64,000 nt of DNA from Sinohyriopsis cumingii (lineage: Eukaryota; Mollusca; Bivalvia; Unionida; Unionidae), in NCBI GenBank assembly GCA_028554795.2, contig CM068825.1, positions 154,921,553-154,985,552 of the forward strand, given 5' to 3'. Below, piece after piece: positions 1-10,400 of the stretch. Both the position numbers and the translations under genes were made by a program. Position 1 is the first letter of the stretch. The number at the start of each line of letters is the position of its first letter. The notes below the pieces were generated by a model that made no database searches, was not told the origin of the DNA, and was given only the letters and a program-made list of their open reading frames with translations.

Positions 1-849
1 TATAGCATGCACATTTAAAAATCTGGTCAACGATTATCTTAGTTTAGGACGAGAAGAATTACCCCCAAAACCTTCACCAGTTGTAAAACTACATATTATG
101 TCAGCCATGCTGTTGGTATTTTAAGGTCAAAATTTAAGAAAGACACTAAAAATATTGAAACAGATAAAAGACTTACTTTCAAAACAAAATTGCCTCGTTA
201 ATGATAAGTCGCACATCTACCTGGATCCTGCCATCAGCTCCTACTCGTCCTTCAAACTGATTTCATGACATCAAGATCTCTGGCAGAAAAGGAAACTGAA
301 CAATAACATTGTGAAAAGTTTCAGTCCATCTGCGAGTCAAATCTAACAGCTGAGTGTCACGGAATTGTGTATGAATTATATTAATATGTATATGTTGTCA
401 AAAATGTACTCGGGTTTCGTTGCCGCGTACAGCGTCACCCGAGGGTGTATATTTTTTCGGCTCTAGTTATTTCGAAATACTGAGCGAAACTCAAACCATG
501 CAGCGTGTGCAAATTGCCTGCAGTGGAAAAACCTAAGTACCAAGCTGCGCAAATCTGTCACAACTAGTATACATATAGAGCAAATTCTCTATAACCGAAT
601 TACATTAGGACGAGTCTTGTCAGAAAGCTTACCCCTTTACGAAAGACAAGATGCGGTCGTCCAAAGGAACGAGGTCAGACTGAGTTTTCCCGTGCGATCA
701 AAAAAGGAGAGGTAAAACATCACAATCTGCTGTCACGCAAGCAACACTAGCAACACAACAGTACACCAATATTATTTTAGCCATAACCGTGGTTTTAAAT
801 TAAACTATTTCTTAATAAAACCCTTTTAAGAGCTATTAACCCCAAGAAA
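1..849. other. Flank with no recognised gene
   Basis: AT-rich non-coding DNA. I see no coding pattern, RNA gene or clear repeat family in this stretch. Confidence 0.4.
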
Positions 850-1116
850 ATGGCCACTAATATAAACACACGTGTAAGCGGCGAGGCATTCATCAAGCAA
901 TTGTTTAAGACAGAGGAAGAAGAAATTGAACAAGGACGCCTTTTTAAGGCAAAACGTGACCCTTGCGCACAAGCAATCGATTTTTCCGAGGTAAACAGCA
1001 CTGATCGACCTACCACAATGGAGGTCATAGCAGCCCTAGCTGCTGGTGGGGGGGGGGGGGGGCAGGGTCCAGTTTTTATGTACAAATTTAATGCCGCAAT
1101 CAGCGACCTAGTATAA
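850..1116 (+). CDS. Short open frame, unrecognised
   Basis: An 88-codon open frame starting ATGGCC after a run of A. The product is acidic in the middle (TEEEEIEQG) and has a Gly stretch coded by a run of G at about 1047-1061, which is a low-complexity tract. I recognise no domain. It lies about 550 bp upstream of the LINE remnant in the same orientation, so it could be the decayed start of that element's ORF1, but nothing in the sequence proves this. It may also be chance. Confidence 0.15.
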   Translation: MATNINTRVSGEAFIKQLFKTEEEEIEQGRLFKAKRDPCAQAIDFSEVNSTDRPTTMEVIAALAAGGGGGGQGPVFMYKFNAAISDLV

Positions 1117-1659
1117 AAAATCATAAAAAATCAATTACACAAGTGAGGTCAAAAAGGTCCATATGTTTAGATACCTATATGAAAACAAAGCATAAGAATA
1201 GTATTCACTTGACCAGAGAAGTCAATGGCAGTTCACAGCAGAAGAGGTTTATGCACCCCAACCCCTATTTTATACCTGCATTTTTCACATCCAAATGCCA
1301 TTTTTGACAGCATGTGGTGCTCACAGTGCAAACGTAAGCCCTTTCCCTGGATGAAAATTTTGAAAAACATTGTCTACTAAATAGTTTGATGCAATTCAGA
1401 ATAGTTGTTATCCAAGCCGTTTTTGAGATACTCTAGTTGCCTTGAACCCACGTGTCTACTGCTATGTGAGGCTAGCTCTTCTTCCTAGCCAACTATTGGT
1501 ATTTCACTATCAACATACTGCAGAGCAACTATGGAAGGTGTACATGCCTGACATCAATTTCAAGAACAATACAAGCCCAAAACACCTAGTTCACAAATAT
1601 ATCCATATCTATAAATACTAAACAATAATAGCTGAAAAAGTCACACCATAGCCTTAAGT

Positions 1660-2830
1660 TAAGAAATTTGCCACGGGCCAATTTACGAAACTGGACCCTG
1701 CCACCTAGAGAGATTAACTCTGAAAACATGGATACACTGTCTAACATTGGGAGGGGAATTTTCATCCTATATCCCAAGAAGAAAGAGCTTATATTGCCCA
1801 AAGGCAATATAATCCTGTGCGAGAGGGTGGTCAAAGTGACCCCCACCACCACCACCACCAATCACAAAATTAATACAAAGTAAGTTTGCCGACATTTATG
1901 TGTCAAGATTTCCAAAAGAAATCCCTCTGGAAGTATTCCGTGAAGGATTTGAAAAAAGAACTGGAATACTTGTCTACAATACAAAATACGATACATATAA
2001 GGCAATCCCAGGGCTCTGCACGAGGAAACTTATTGTAAGAGTAAACTATCAGGATGCTGCACACATCCCAGAATTTTTCTAACTATATGGACTACCGATC
2101 CAAACCTGGTTCTACAATTGCCACATGGTACTCCCTTGTGGAAACTGTGGGAAAAAGGGTCATGATAAATGGCCTGCACTTACAAAACAACCAAACAACA
2201 GAACCAGGATGAGCTAGAAATTGACTTAGAAAATGAATCTGATGGCAACTCAGTAACACAACAGAACACAACTTATGCACAGGTGGCAAGTGCAAACCCA
2301 CCAACAACCAAACAGAACACAGCAAAAAACACCACCACCAACAACAACAGAAGAAAATAATATAAGAAATGACCATTTAATCATACTCCTATAAACCAAA
2401 ACCGATATAAATAATAGAAAACAAAGAAATTCTCTTATATCAGGGATAAAAAAGGAATAAAAATACTCTCATGCAATGTTAACTCTCTAAATCCAAACAA
2501 AACTAACAAATTAATAAACTTAGCAAGGAACATTTACGTTATAAGTCTACAAGAAATTCACAAAATTCAATCCCTTTTGTGAATAGCATCTTACATGCTA
2601 GGTAAAAAGCAACAGTCTAAGACAAACACCTTGGAAGAGCTATAAAACTAGCTATCCTGAAGGGAACCAAAGGAAATGTTTTATATTTATAACAAAATAT
2701 ACACTTTGACTGCCCTCTCGCAAAAAAACACGGTTATGAACTAATACAGGTATGGAAAAATAACAAAAATACAGGAAGGACTGAGTTTTATGCCTTTTAG
2801 GCTCTCAAAAGAGGAAAACCCAGACACCCA
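1660..2830 (+). pseudogene. Degenerate non-LTR retrotransposon (ORF1 plus start of endonuclease)
   Basis: Pieces of a LINE in several frames. Around 1880-2160 a Gag-like ORF1 segment ends in a zinc-knuckle relic (CGNCGKKGHDKW, the last Cys replaced by Trp). It is interrupted by a stop near 2082. From 2169 to 2360 a Q/N/T-rich ORF1 tail follows. From about 2455 a new frame reads ILSCNVNSLNP…ISLQEIH, which is the start of an AP-endonuclease domain (family knowledge: N and E of the EN active site lie in these two motifs). EN-like coding continues to about 2800 with stops. No reverse transcriptase is left. The copy is old and inactive. Confidence 0.6.
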
Positions 2831-3225
2831 CCCACCCCCGTATCAAATATAACAAATAATATGACAAAACATTACGATACAAAAACACATTCTAATAAAA
2901 TGGACAAGCACCAAGGTACTGTACAACAAAAAACTAACAAGCAATTAAGGTAACATATATTTCTTAGACAATCTGGAACTCGTTCTCAATTTGGCACAAT
3001 ATCACATACAAAAAGTATTCACGGTAGCCCCAGACCGTCCATCGAATTTTATATTATTTATATATATTATTTATTTATATTATCTGGTACACATAATCCC
3101 AAGCCGAGCAACTAAACTATGTCCAAAATTAAGCAATTGCATTATTCTCGTGATCCTGTTACAACACAGTTAATAACCTAATCTAAAACAATCTTGCGCC
3201 CAAAGTAACACACATGTTTTAAATT
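2831..3225. other. Non-coding, nothing recognised
   Basis: AT-rich sequence with short ATTT-type low complexity near 3050-3080. No gene seen. Confidence 0.3.
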
Positions 3226-3360
3226 ACGTCCGCGTTATTGAACATTTCAATCCCTTTTCAGAAATGAAGCGTCAAGAGGCTTCAAAATGAAAATCTAAAT
3301 ACAAAAGGGGATGTTTTCCATCACGTCCGCGTGATGGATAGTTTCAATCCCTTTTTGTAC
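3226..3360 (+). repeat. Two-unit repeat carrying the Polinton promoter box
   Basis: Two units about 97 bp apart each contain ACGTCCGCG (3226 and 3323) followed by TTTCAATCCCTTTT. The second unit is preceded by GGGGATGTTTTCCATC (from 3307), identical to the box upstream of the right-end genes of the Polinton at 5148-25708. It lies outside that element, so it is probably a relic of another Polinton end. Confidence 0.55.
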
Positions 3361-3513
3361 ATGAGGTGCCAAGTCCCCAATTATTAACACGACATGTAAA
3401 TCCAACACTTATATTCAGACCAAACATACTAAATTATACAACAAAAATGGGCACAATATACCTTCTAAATTCAATATAGCTATTAAACAAAGAATCGTGG
3501 CGATAAAAGACCA

Positions 3514-3777
3514 GTGGCAAAATCAAGATCTAAGGCAACGGAAATCGAGTCGAAACAGAACAGCAAACTCTACCAAAACAGCAAAACACTACAACAGCAT
3601 GAAGAAGAAAGAAAGAGGGTATCACAGAATGAAGAAGGAGTAAAGAAGAAAACGGACATCGACTTTCAAATTGCCAATTTATATGAGGTTCTTCCTTCGG
3701 CTATTGAAGACCTCTTTCGATACAAGCTCTATACCCACAACCCTAACTCGATCCTTTGCATACCACCAACAAAATGA
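3514..3777 (+). CDS. Small charged ORF downstream of a Polinton-type promoter box
   Basis: The frame has 87 codons and opens with a non-ATG codon in the listed reading, so the true start is unclear. The product is rich in K, E and Q (HEEERKRVSQNEEGVKKK) and likely helical, ending in a hydrophobic and aromatic segment (LPSAIEDLFRYKLY). It starts about 180 bp after the GGGGATGTTTTCC box at 3307, the same layout as the small helical genes at the right end of the complete Polinton. No histone-type hairpin is visible after its stop. It could be the remnant of a terminal gene from another Polinton, or chance. Confidence 0.2.
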   Translation: MAKSRSKATEIESKQNSKLYQNSKTLQQHEEERKRVSQNEEGVKKKTDIDFQIANLYEVLPSAIEDLFRYKLYTHNPNSILCIPPTK

Positions 3778-4053
3778 AAACCGAAAGTAAACACAGCGTG
3801 ACCCAAACATGTATAGGATGCCTGACACCCAGTTGATTGTCAACATTTCGGAAAATCAAAAGTACACCATGTACACCAAATTCCAACTTTAATTAAAAAT
3901 AGTAATGAAATTACACAACTCAAAGGATTAGGAAAATTACACGAGTGACTTACACACCATTGTAGTAGATTTCTGTCCACTAGTACAACTGGACTTGAGT
4001 CCCGCGGGCCCCTTATCTCCTTTCCTCAACCGGACATGTTCATGAATTAAAAA

Positions 4054-4173
4054 GTGCGACTTTCGCACATAAAAGCGGGACTGTAGTGGCTCCGTTCCTA
4101 CAGTCCCGATCAATTGAAAATCTCGACCTTCGAGATTTAACCAGTCGCGAAAGCACTAGTTGCGTAGGCGACT
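4054..4173. repeat. Cluster of four consecutive hairpins
   Basis: Four perfect inverted repeats follow each other: GTGCG/CGCAC (4054-4068), an 11-bp stem CGGGACTGTAG/CTACAGTCCCG (4076-4108), an 8-bp stem AAATCTCG/CGAGATTT (4118-4138) and AGTCGC/GCGACT (4143-4173). A TTGA tetranucleotide run follows (about 4182-4201). It could be a structured RNA or a foldback element. I do not recognise a family. Confidence 0.5.
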
Positions 4174-4201
4174 TAAATCCTTTAATTGATTGATTGATTG
4201 A

Positions 4202-5141
4202 TGAGGTGCCAAGGTACCTACTCATATAACCAACACATAAGACAAATAAAACAAATACTAAATACACAAGCAAATGCAATATAAAATAAATACTCATCCC
4301 TAATGGAGAATCCAGATTAGACCAAACAACAAGTGATATCGCACAAAATATTCCAAACCTTTTGATACACACAATAAACAAGTAACTTATGCTAAGGCAA
4401 AAAATAGACACAAGCAGCACGCACTCATAAACAGTAAAACAATGCAGTATAGACACTTTATTATTTTTATCATTTGGATCTAAAGGCAAAGCCTCATTTA
4501 AAAAATGTTAAGCCTTAAATAAGGAACAAAAACTGAAATGAATTTGATCTAGATAATGCCGTCCATACACAAACAACATCAACACCACAAACAACACACA
4601 TTGGACTTTACTGACTCTGGCAGAGTCACTAATATAGCAAACAAATAAGCAAAATAAGGGGGAAACATCTACCTCAAAGTTTATATAACTTTAGAGGGAG
4701 CTAGTACTCTCCTAAGTTCTTGTGAGAAAATGGAAATCAGGCCCACTGCCAGCCTAGGCAAAGGGAAGATTGTACATTCTCTCTAAACCTCAAAGGGATA
4801 ATCAAACCAATAACATTTGACGAACAAAACAAAGAGTAACCGTGCTAAATTATTTATACTATTTTATTAATTTTATAACACAAACATTTATAACACATTG
4901 GTGAGTGGACAGGGAAACCCATAGCATACAACACTATTTGGAAAAAACCAGGGTGCCACTTTTATGTCCTAACCAACCATATATGTTGGGATGGGACTAA
5001 GAGGTGTTAACACCTTTACGGGAGCAAATCTCCAGCTGTAGAGATAATGAAATTTAAGTATTCTTTATTACTATTCGTTTTGTATGACAGAATTGTTTCA
5101 TACTTTAGATGTTTTAGAATTTATTCTAAATTCTACAGAGA
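4202..5141. other. Left flank of the Polinton, no gene seen
   Basis: AT-rich sequence up to the target duplication. One minus-strand open frame here has no protein-like pattern and is not counted as a gene. Confidence 0.4.
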
Positions 5142-5147
5142 GTCAAT
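5142..5147. repeat. Target-site duplication, left copy (GTCAAT)
   Basis: The six bases GTCAAT directly precede the left inverted repeat and are found again directly after the right one at 25709-25714. Six base pairs is the known duplication size for Polinton integrases. Confidence 0.95.
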
Positions 5148-5494
5148 AGTAGTAAAGGGGGCCACTTTAGGGACAATGGGACTTAGCATTAAAAACACCC
5201 CCTGGGCCACTTTAGGGACAATGGAAATTTAACATGGAGAAAAACCCTGGGCCACTTTAGGGACAATGGGAATTTAACATAGAGTTTGGGCTTGTCTAGG
5301 GACAAGGGAAATTAATATGAGGAATAGACTTTGGGCTTGTCTAGGGACAAGGGGAATTGAATATGGGATTTTTTTTATTTTTTTTTTAAAATTTTTTTTA
5401 AATTTAAATTTAAGTTTAAATTTAAAAAAAGGGTAGGCAATTGAAAGGCTATCTCTTTTCGAGAAATATGGCTGTGCCTGAAAAGGGCCTTTGG
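5148..5494 (+). repeat. Left terminal inverted repeat
   Basis: Matches the reverse complement of 25363-25708 almost base for base, except in the A/T homopolymer zone (5370-5430). Starts AGTAGTAAAGGGGG. It contains three sub-repeats of GGGCCACTTTAGGGACAATG and two of GGGCTTGTCTAGGGACAAGG, then an alternating AAATTT tract, then on the minus strand a histone-type hairpin. Confidence 0.97.
5474..5489 (-). terminator. Histone-type 3' stem-loop in left repeat, pointing outward (decayed stem)
   Basis: On the minus strand: AAA, GGCCCT, loop TTTC, then AGGCAC. Only four of six stem pairs remain. The purine element GAAAAGAGA follows 13 nt later (plus-strand 5452-5460). It is oriented to end transcripts leaving the element leftward, the mirror of the copy in the right repeat. 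Confidence 0.5.
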
Positions 5495-5897
5495 CTTTAT
5501 GTTAATGTATTCATTAACATAAATGGCACTGCATTGGTCTTCTTCTTGTCCTTAGGCTACGTCTCACTGTTGACCCCTAAATCAGGACTCTTTTCAGACA
5601 TCATTGCCTCTCCACGTAGATCCTACGTATCCACAGACTGGTGTTTGTCCTGTGGACAACGGTCCACTTGGACCGGACATACATGAGCATGTCCGTCCGG
5701 AACATCATGGAAGACACAAGCGTAGAAGATTGCACATCGGTCCACATCTTGAAGCGACGAGAACAGGTGAATCAATGCACTGAACTGCGCTTATTTATAG
5801 GTAGAGGTAGGATTGAAACGGATTGAGTTCATTCACCAATCCAAACACGCGTTACAAAATTCAGTTAGCCCGCATCCAATCCGAAGAGAGCAGTCTG
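5495..5897. other. Subterminal region before the first gene
   Basis: No convincing gene. A diverged copy of this stretch is present at 59535-59945 in a second Polinton remnant (shared 'gcatt…tcttcttc' and 'gacgagaaca…ggattgaa…ccaatc' segments), so it is conserved between families and may hold replication or promoter functions. Confidence 0.5.
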
Positions 5898-5918
5898 TGA
5901 CGTCAGTTGGCCTATATA
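5898..5918 (+). promoter_or_regulatory. CRE site and TATA box of the first gene
   Basis: TGACGTCA, a perfect CREB/ATF palindrome, at 5898-5905 is followed 7 nt later by TATATA (5913-5918). The ATG of the next gene is at 5967, leaving a short leader. Spacing suits a core promoter with start near 5943. Confidence 0.55.
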
Positions 5919-5966
5919 GATTCGTTAGCGCTTGTGTGCAGTCAATCTATGCGACAGTGATTCAAC

Positions 5967-6540
5967 ATGACGGAAATTCAGAAAACGATCCATTGGGGTG
6001 CACCAACAGGGGAGACTGCCCAAGGGAACCCGGACTTACTTTCAGAAGAGGTGAATTGGGATTTTGTGGATTTTCTCTCCTCGCAAGAATTTGTTCCGGA
6101 ACCTTCGTTACCTTCTTCATTACCGCAAGTGGAGAATTTTAGACAGAGACAGAAAGAAGAATTGGAGAAATTTATGCAACGACAAAAGAAAGCGGAACAA
6201 GCTTTTCTCCTACAGCAACAGCAGCAAGAAGAAGAGGTAAGAAAAAAAACAACAGCAACAACAGCAAGAAGAAGTAGCAGCAAAGAAACAAGAGGGTGAA
6301 ATTCAAACGGTCACGGTACTGTTGGACATTTTAGCGGAGTTAAGAAGTCTGAAACAAATGTATCAGACTTCCTTATTACGACCGAAGAGAATACGACCTT
6401 CCCGAGCTAAACACGTCAACCCTGTGACTAAGCCTACCGTACCACCCTTAGTGATTTCAACCCAATCATCATCATTACGCAGTCCAGAAGTAGGCCTTGG
6501 CCGTGGCAAAGGCTTAAGGCAGTTAAAGTTGATTGCTTAA
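5967..6540 (+). pseudogene. Q-rich coiled-coil protein, frameshifted
   Basis: The ATG at 5967 follows a CRE/TATA promoter. The N-terminal half reads to residue ~90 with an acidic leader and a coiled coil (RQRQKEELEKFMQRQKKAEQ) ending in Q and E runs. The C-terminal half (LLDILAELRSLKQMYQT, then a basic Pro/Ser tail) lies in another frame from about 6250 to the TAA at 6538-6540. The switch falls at the run of eight A at 6242-6249, so one base change in that run, or an assembly error, separates the halves. An AG|GTAAGA splice-donor match sits just before it, so an intron cannot be excluded. A histone-type hairpin begins 24 nt after the stop. Function unknown. Confidence 0.55.
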
Positions 6541-6563
6541 ACTCACCCCTACACCATAAAAAA

Positions 6564-6579
6564 GGCCCTTTTCAGGGCC
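6564..6579 (+). terminator. Histone-type 3' stem-loop (perfect), followed by ACCCA and purine element
   Basis: AAA precedes GGCCCT-TTTC-AGGGCC, a perfect 6-bp stem with a TTTC loop. ACCCA follows (6580-6584) and GAAAAGAAA begins at 6593, 13 nt after the stem. Replication-dependent histone mRNAs have the same order: hairpin with TTTC loop, ACCCA, cleavage, purine-rich downstream element. It closes the Q-rich gene. Confidence 0.8.
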
Positions 6580-6737
6580 ACCCACATTTCTCGAAAAGAA
6601 ATACAATTTCAATTTGCCAATAACTCAAAAGAAAACCCACCCATTTTACCCTTATAGTACGTTTCTGTGTATGAGTGCGTGAGTGTACGTTCTTATTTTA
6701 AAATCAAAACTCAAAGACACTTACCTTATATCATTAA

Positions 6738-6743
6738 TTTATT
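6738..6743 (-). terminator. Poly(A) signal AATAAA of the zinc-knuckle gene
   Basis: TTTATT on the plus strand reads AATAAA on the minus strand, about 90 nt past the stop of the minus-strand gene. The intergenic stretch 6602-6827 otherwise holds no gene. Confidence 0.45.
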
Positions 6744-6827
6744 CTTTTATCCATTTTTACAATCCAATTCACAATTCACAACACAACACTTTAATTAAAA
6801 GTTCATTGACTTCTTCTTTCTCCTTGT

Positions 6828-7331
6828 TTAGTCTCTCTGTTTTTTGAATTTCTTCACCGTCTTTTCCTCTTCTTTCTCCTCATTTTCTTCCCTTCTTCTT
6901 TTCTTCTCCTGTTTCTTTGCCTCTTTTAAATAGAATTGTCTTCTTTCTTCCTCTTCTTCCTCTGAAGAATCCCTCTCTTCCTCTGAAGAATCCCTCTCTT
7001 CCTCTGAAGAATCCCTCTCTTGTTCTGAAGAATTCCTCTTTTTTTCTGATTCCTCTTGTTTTTTTTTTGGGCAATATGGAGACCAATGTCCTTTTTCTTT
7101 ACAATAATAACAGGTATCTTGACTTTTGTCCTTTTTAGGCCCTGTTTGTTTTCTTTTTTGACGGTCTGGACACTCTGAAGACCAATGCCCTTTCTTCTGA
7201 CAGATATAGCAAGTATCTTGACTTTTATCTCGAAAGGAAGGAGAGTAGTCCGTGGGCTGGTCTGAAGAGAATTTTCTAATGACCCCTCGCAAAGCTCTGA
7301 CGAAACGTTCGATTTGGTTAGTCTCTTCCAT
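6828..7331 (-). CDS. CCHC zinc-knuckle protein of the Polinton
   Basis: Minus-strand gene of 167 residues from the ATG at 7331. An earlier in-frame ATG at 7379 is too close to the TATA box at 7385-7392, so the second is preferred. Two CCHC knuckles, CYICQKKGHWSSEC and CYYCKEKGHWSPYC, separated by a basic linker, suggest single-stranded nucleic-acid binding. Three direct repeats of SSEEERD follow, then a long E/K/R-rich coiled coil to the C-terminus. It is the only core gene on this strand and is divergent from the polymerase. Zinc knuckles of this type are known from retroviral Gag and CNBP-like host proteins. Here the role is unknown, perhaps genome or mRNA binding. The frame is intact. Confidence 0.75.
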   Translation of the reverse strand: MEETNQIERFVRALRGVIRKFSSDQPTDYSPSFRDKSQDTCYICQKKGHWSSECPDRQKRKQTGPKKDKSQDTCYYCKEKGHWSPYCPKKKQEESEKKRNSSEQERDSSEEERDSSEEERDSSEEEEEERRQFYLKEAKKQEKKRRREENEEKEEEKTVKKFKKQRD

Positions 7332-7384
7332 CGTTGTGCTCGGCTTGAGAGTGAAATGAATAGTGAAAGGACAAGACACGCACC

Positions 7385-7417
7385 CTTTTATATACGCTGG
7401 TCTGCCATGACTATAAA
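7385..7417. promoter_or_regulatory. Divergent promoter pair: zinc-knuckle gene (-) and polymerase (+)
   Basis: TATAAAAG on the minus strand at 7385-7392 (54 nt before the minus ATG at 7331) and TATAAA on the plus strand at 7412-7417 (about 50 nt before the plus ATG at 7466). Two core promoters sit back to back within 33 bp. Confidence 0.6.
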
Positions 7418-7465
7418 TTTGTTTATGGTGTTTACACTTGAGTCATTTGACGTTTTGCACTCAAG

Positions 7466-10400
7466 ATGAAACGATCCCATTCATTCGAGAAGAAAGAAGA
7501 AGAAGAAGAAAGTAAGAGGCAGAAACGTGATCCATCGCCTCGTACCAGAGCTGAAATCTTGGCACAAATTCATGCCAGTGATTTTGAAGAGGACATGAGT
7601 GAACCAGAATTTGAAACCTCTAAACCAAGTTCGTCACCCTTAGTCAACCTTGAAAAATACTATTCCATTCGAGAGACGGAAAAGCGCTCCTCTAGAAAAT
7701 TTAGAACCACGGCTTACACCTACACGGTGAAGTTTAAAGATTTCAAGGCCGACGTACCATTTGAGAAAGCAGAAGGGTTCATCACCGAGATGTGGGATTC
7801 TTTGCTCACCGCACTCAAGCGACAATGTCAACCCAAAGAAGACGATCGCTTGACACTATCCATAGATCACGACGGTTTGAAATCCCCTGCTTGGATCGAG
7901 TTTAGCAGACCCGCAGAACTAACCCCTTCCAAAATCATGGACAAGATTCAACACGTACAACAATCTAATGACCAGTTTGACATCACCGATGGTAAAGCCA
8001 CACTGAAAATGGCTCACGTCTCTCTTCCTCAAGGGACAGGACGCAAAAAGATGTTATTGGTGGACGACCTTCGCAACACCAAAAAGAGTCTCGTCCGAAT
8101 TAACAACCCTCAAGACCAGATGTGCTTAGCCCGTGCCATCGTGGTGGGACGAACCTATGCCAACAAGAACGACACGGTAGAATGGAAAAGAACCTGGGAG
8201 AACATTCGAAAATCGAACCGAACCAAACAATGAAACGAAGCAGAACTCCTGTTGCAACAAGCTGGCCTGTCCAAAGACACACCCTGCGGCATTCCTGAGA
8301 TGCAAAAATTGCAAGATGCCCTAGCTCCACGCTACACCTTGAAAGTTCGCACTCAAGAAGTGCGTGGGCCTCAATTGTTTCGAGGCCAAGCTTTTAAGGA
8401 TTGAAAATACATTCATGTCTATTATCACGATGACCATTTCGATACCATTACCAGTATCACTGGATTCCTGGGATACAGATATTACTGTGAGAAATGTGAC
8501 CGTGCTTATAATAATCGAGAGCAACACAAGAATTGTGGAATGAAATGCCCAGGATGTTTGGCCTCTCCACCCTGTCTGAGCGAAGGACCAGTGCCTTGTT
8601 CAACTTGTCTGCGCACGTTTGTCAGCCCTACCTGTTACCAACAGTATTTGAAAACACAAGGTTCACAGCAGAAATGTGCTTGTCAACTCCTGAGATTGTG
8701 CCCTACGTGTGGACAAGGCATACTTACCAAAAAGGCCAAGGCACACGTATGTCGAGGAAAGAAAAAATGTCACATTTGTCACCACATCGTGGACTTGGAA
8801 CACCAAGGCTACGTGCAAAAATACCAACCCCCACCAGAGAAAGAGGACGGTCACAAGAAGAAAGGCAATTTCATCTTTTTCGATTTCGAATGCATGCAAG
8901 AGACCGGCATTCACATTCCTAATTTTTGCGTGGCTCATCGAGCGTGCGAGAAGTGCATTCAAGAACCTATCTTCAGTCATTGCCCTCACTGCAGCAAGAT
9001 TCCTGGAGGACGTGAAAAAAATCTTTCGGGGACCGAACACGTTAGCCGATTTTGCCCAATGGGTCTTAGATCCCATCGACAAGACGTGGAGCCAAGAGGA
9101 CATCGAACGTTACGGAGATTGTCATCGTCATGCCACGGTGATGGCTCACAATTTCTCCCGATACGATGGACAGTTTCTTTTGAGATACTATACGGAACAA
9201 GGCACCGAGCGTCCTCAAGTGACTTTGAACGGAGCCAAAATCATTTTCATGCAAGTGGGACAAGTACAGTTTAAAGATTCGATGAGCTACTTGGCCATGC
9301 CTTTGAGTCGAATGCCTAAAACGTTTGGAATGACAGAAATGGCTAAAGGGTACTTTCCACACTTTTTCAATACGGAAGCCAATCAACACGCCGTTCTACC
9401 CCATTTACCTGAGGCTCACTATTACGACCCCGACAACATGCGTACCGAACAACGAGAAGCTTTCTACGCTTGATACCAGGCTCACGCCTCGGACCCTTTC
9501 GACTTTCAGGAAGAAATGCTGAAGTATTGTCGTTCCGACGTGGACATTTTACGGCGTTGCTGTGGAAAATTTCGAGAACTGTTCATGGAACACGGAGGGG
9601 TCGATCCTTTGAAAGAAGCTTGCACCATTGCCAAAGCGTGTTCCTTAGTGTATCGACAACGATTCATGCCTGAAAACACCGTAGCTGTCATCAGTCCTCA
9701 AACGACCCACTATGTCAAGCGTCAATACTCGGTCAAAGCCCTACGCTGGTTACATTACTTGTGCGACAAGGAAGACAAATGGATTCAGCATGCCCGCAAC
9801 GGAGGGGGTGAGAAGACCATCGGAACGTATTCGGTTGATGGCTGGGACTTAGAAAACCCCAAGATCGTGTACGAGTTTAATGGTTGCTTATTTCACGGAT
9901 GTCCCGTCTGTTACCCTGATCGTAGCACTAAAAATCAGTTTTTACAACGAACCATGGAAGACCTGTACCAGGACACTTGTCAACGGCGCCTAAAGTTGGA
10001 ACAGGAAGGATACCAAGTGGTGGAAATGTGGGAACACGAGTACGATCACCGTATGAAAACCGATCCCGAGTTTAAACGCCTCGTGGAAAGTTACCAGTTC
10101 ATGGACCTCTGAACCCGAGGGATAGTTTGTACAGAGGAAGGACCAATGCCACCTGTTTGCTGTACCAAGCCGACGAAGAGAAAGGAGAAGAAATCAAATA
10201 CTTGGATGTGTGTTCGCTGTATCCCTACGTGTGCAAATATTGTCACTTTCCTACAGGGCACACGCGATTGCTGACGGAACACATCGACCTGGTCAACATT
10301 CGACAATACGAAGGCCTGATCAAGTGCAAAGTTTTGCCTCCCACGAACCTATACCATCCCGTCTTACCTCACCATTGTCAAGGCAAACTGATGTTTCCCT

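Noticed and set aside
850-1116. Histone or other known gene at the left edge
   Set aside because: No family resemblance, and a low-complexity G run makes up the Gly stretch.
6248-6260. Introns in Polinton genes at GTAAGA sites (6237 and 24174)
   Set aside because: Donor matches exist in purine-rich coding sequence but no convincing acceptor restores the frame, so frameshift or stop is the simpler reading.
6564-6579. Bacterial rho-independent terminator
   Set aside because: Hairpin is AT-looped and followed by ACCCA and purines, not a U run, and the context is eukaryotic.
6880-7138. Plus- and minus-strand frames overlapping the zinc-knuckle gene
   Set aside because: Shadow frames of its E/K-rich repeats.
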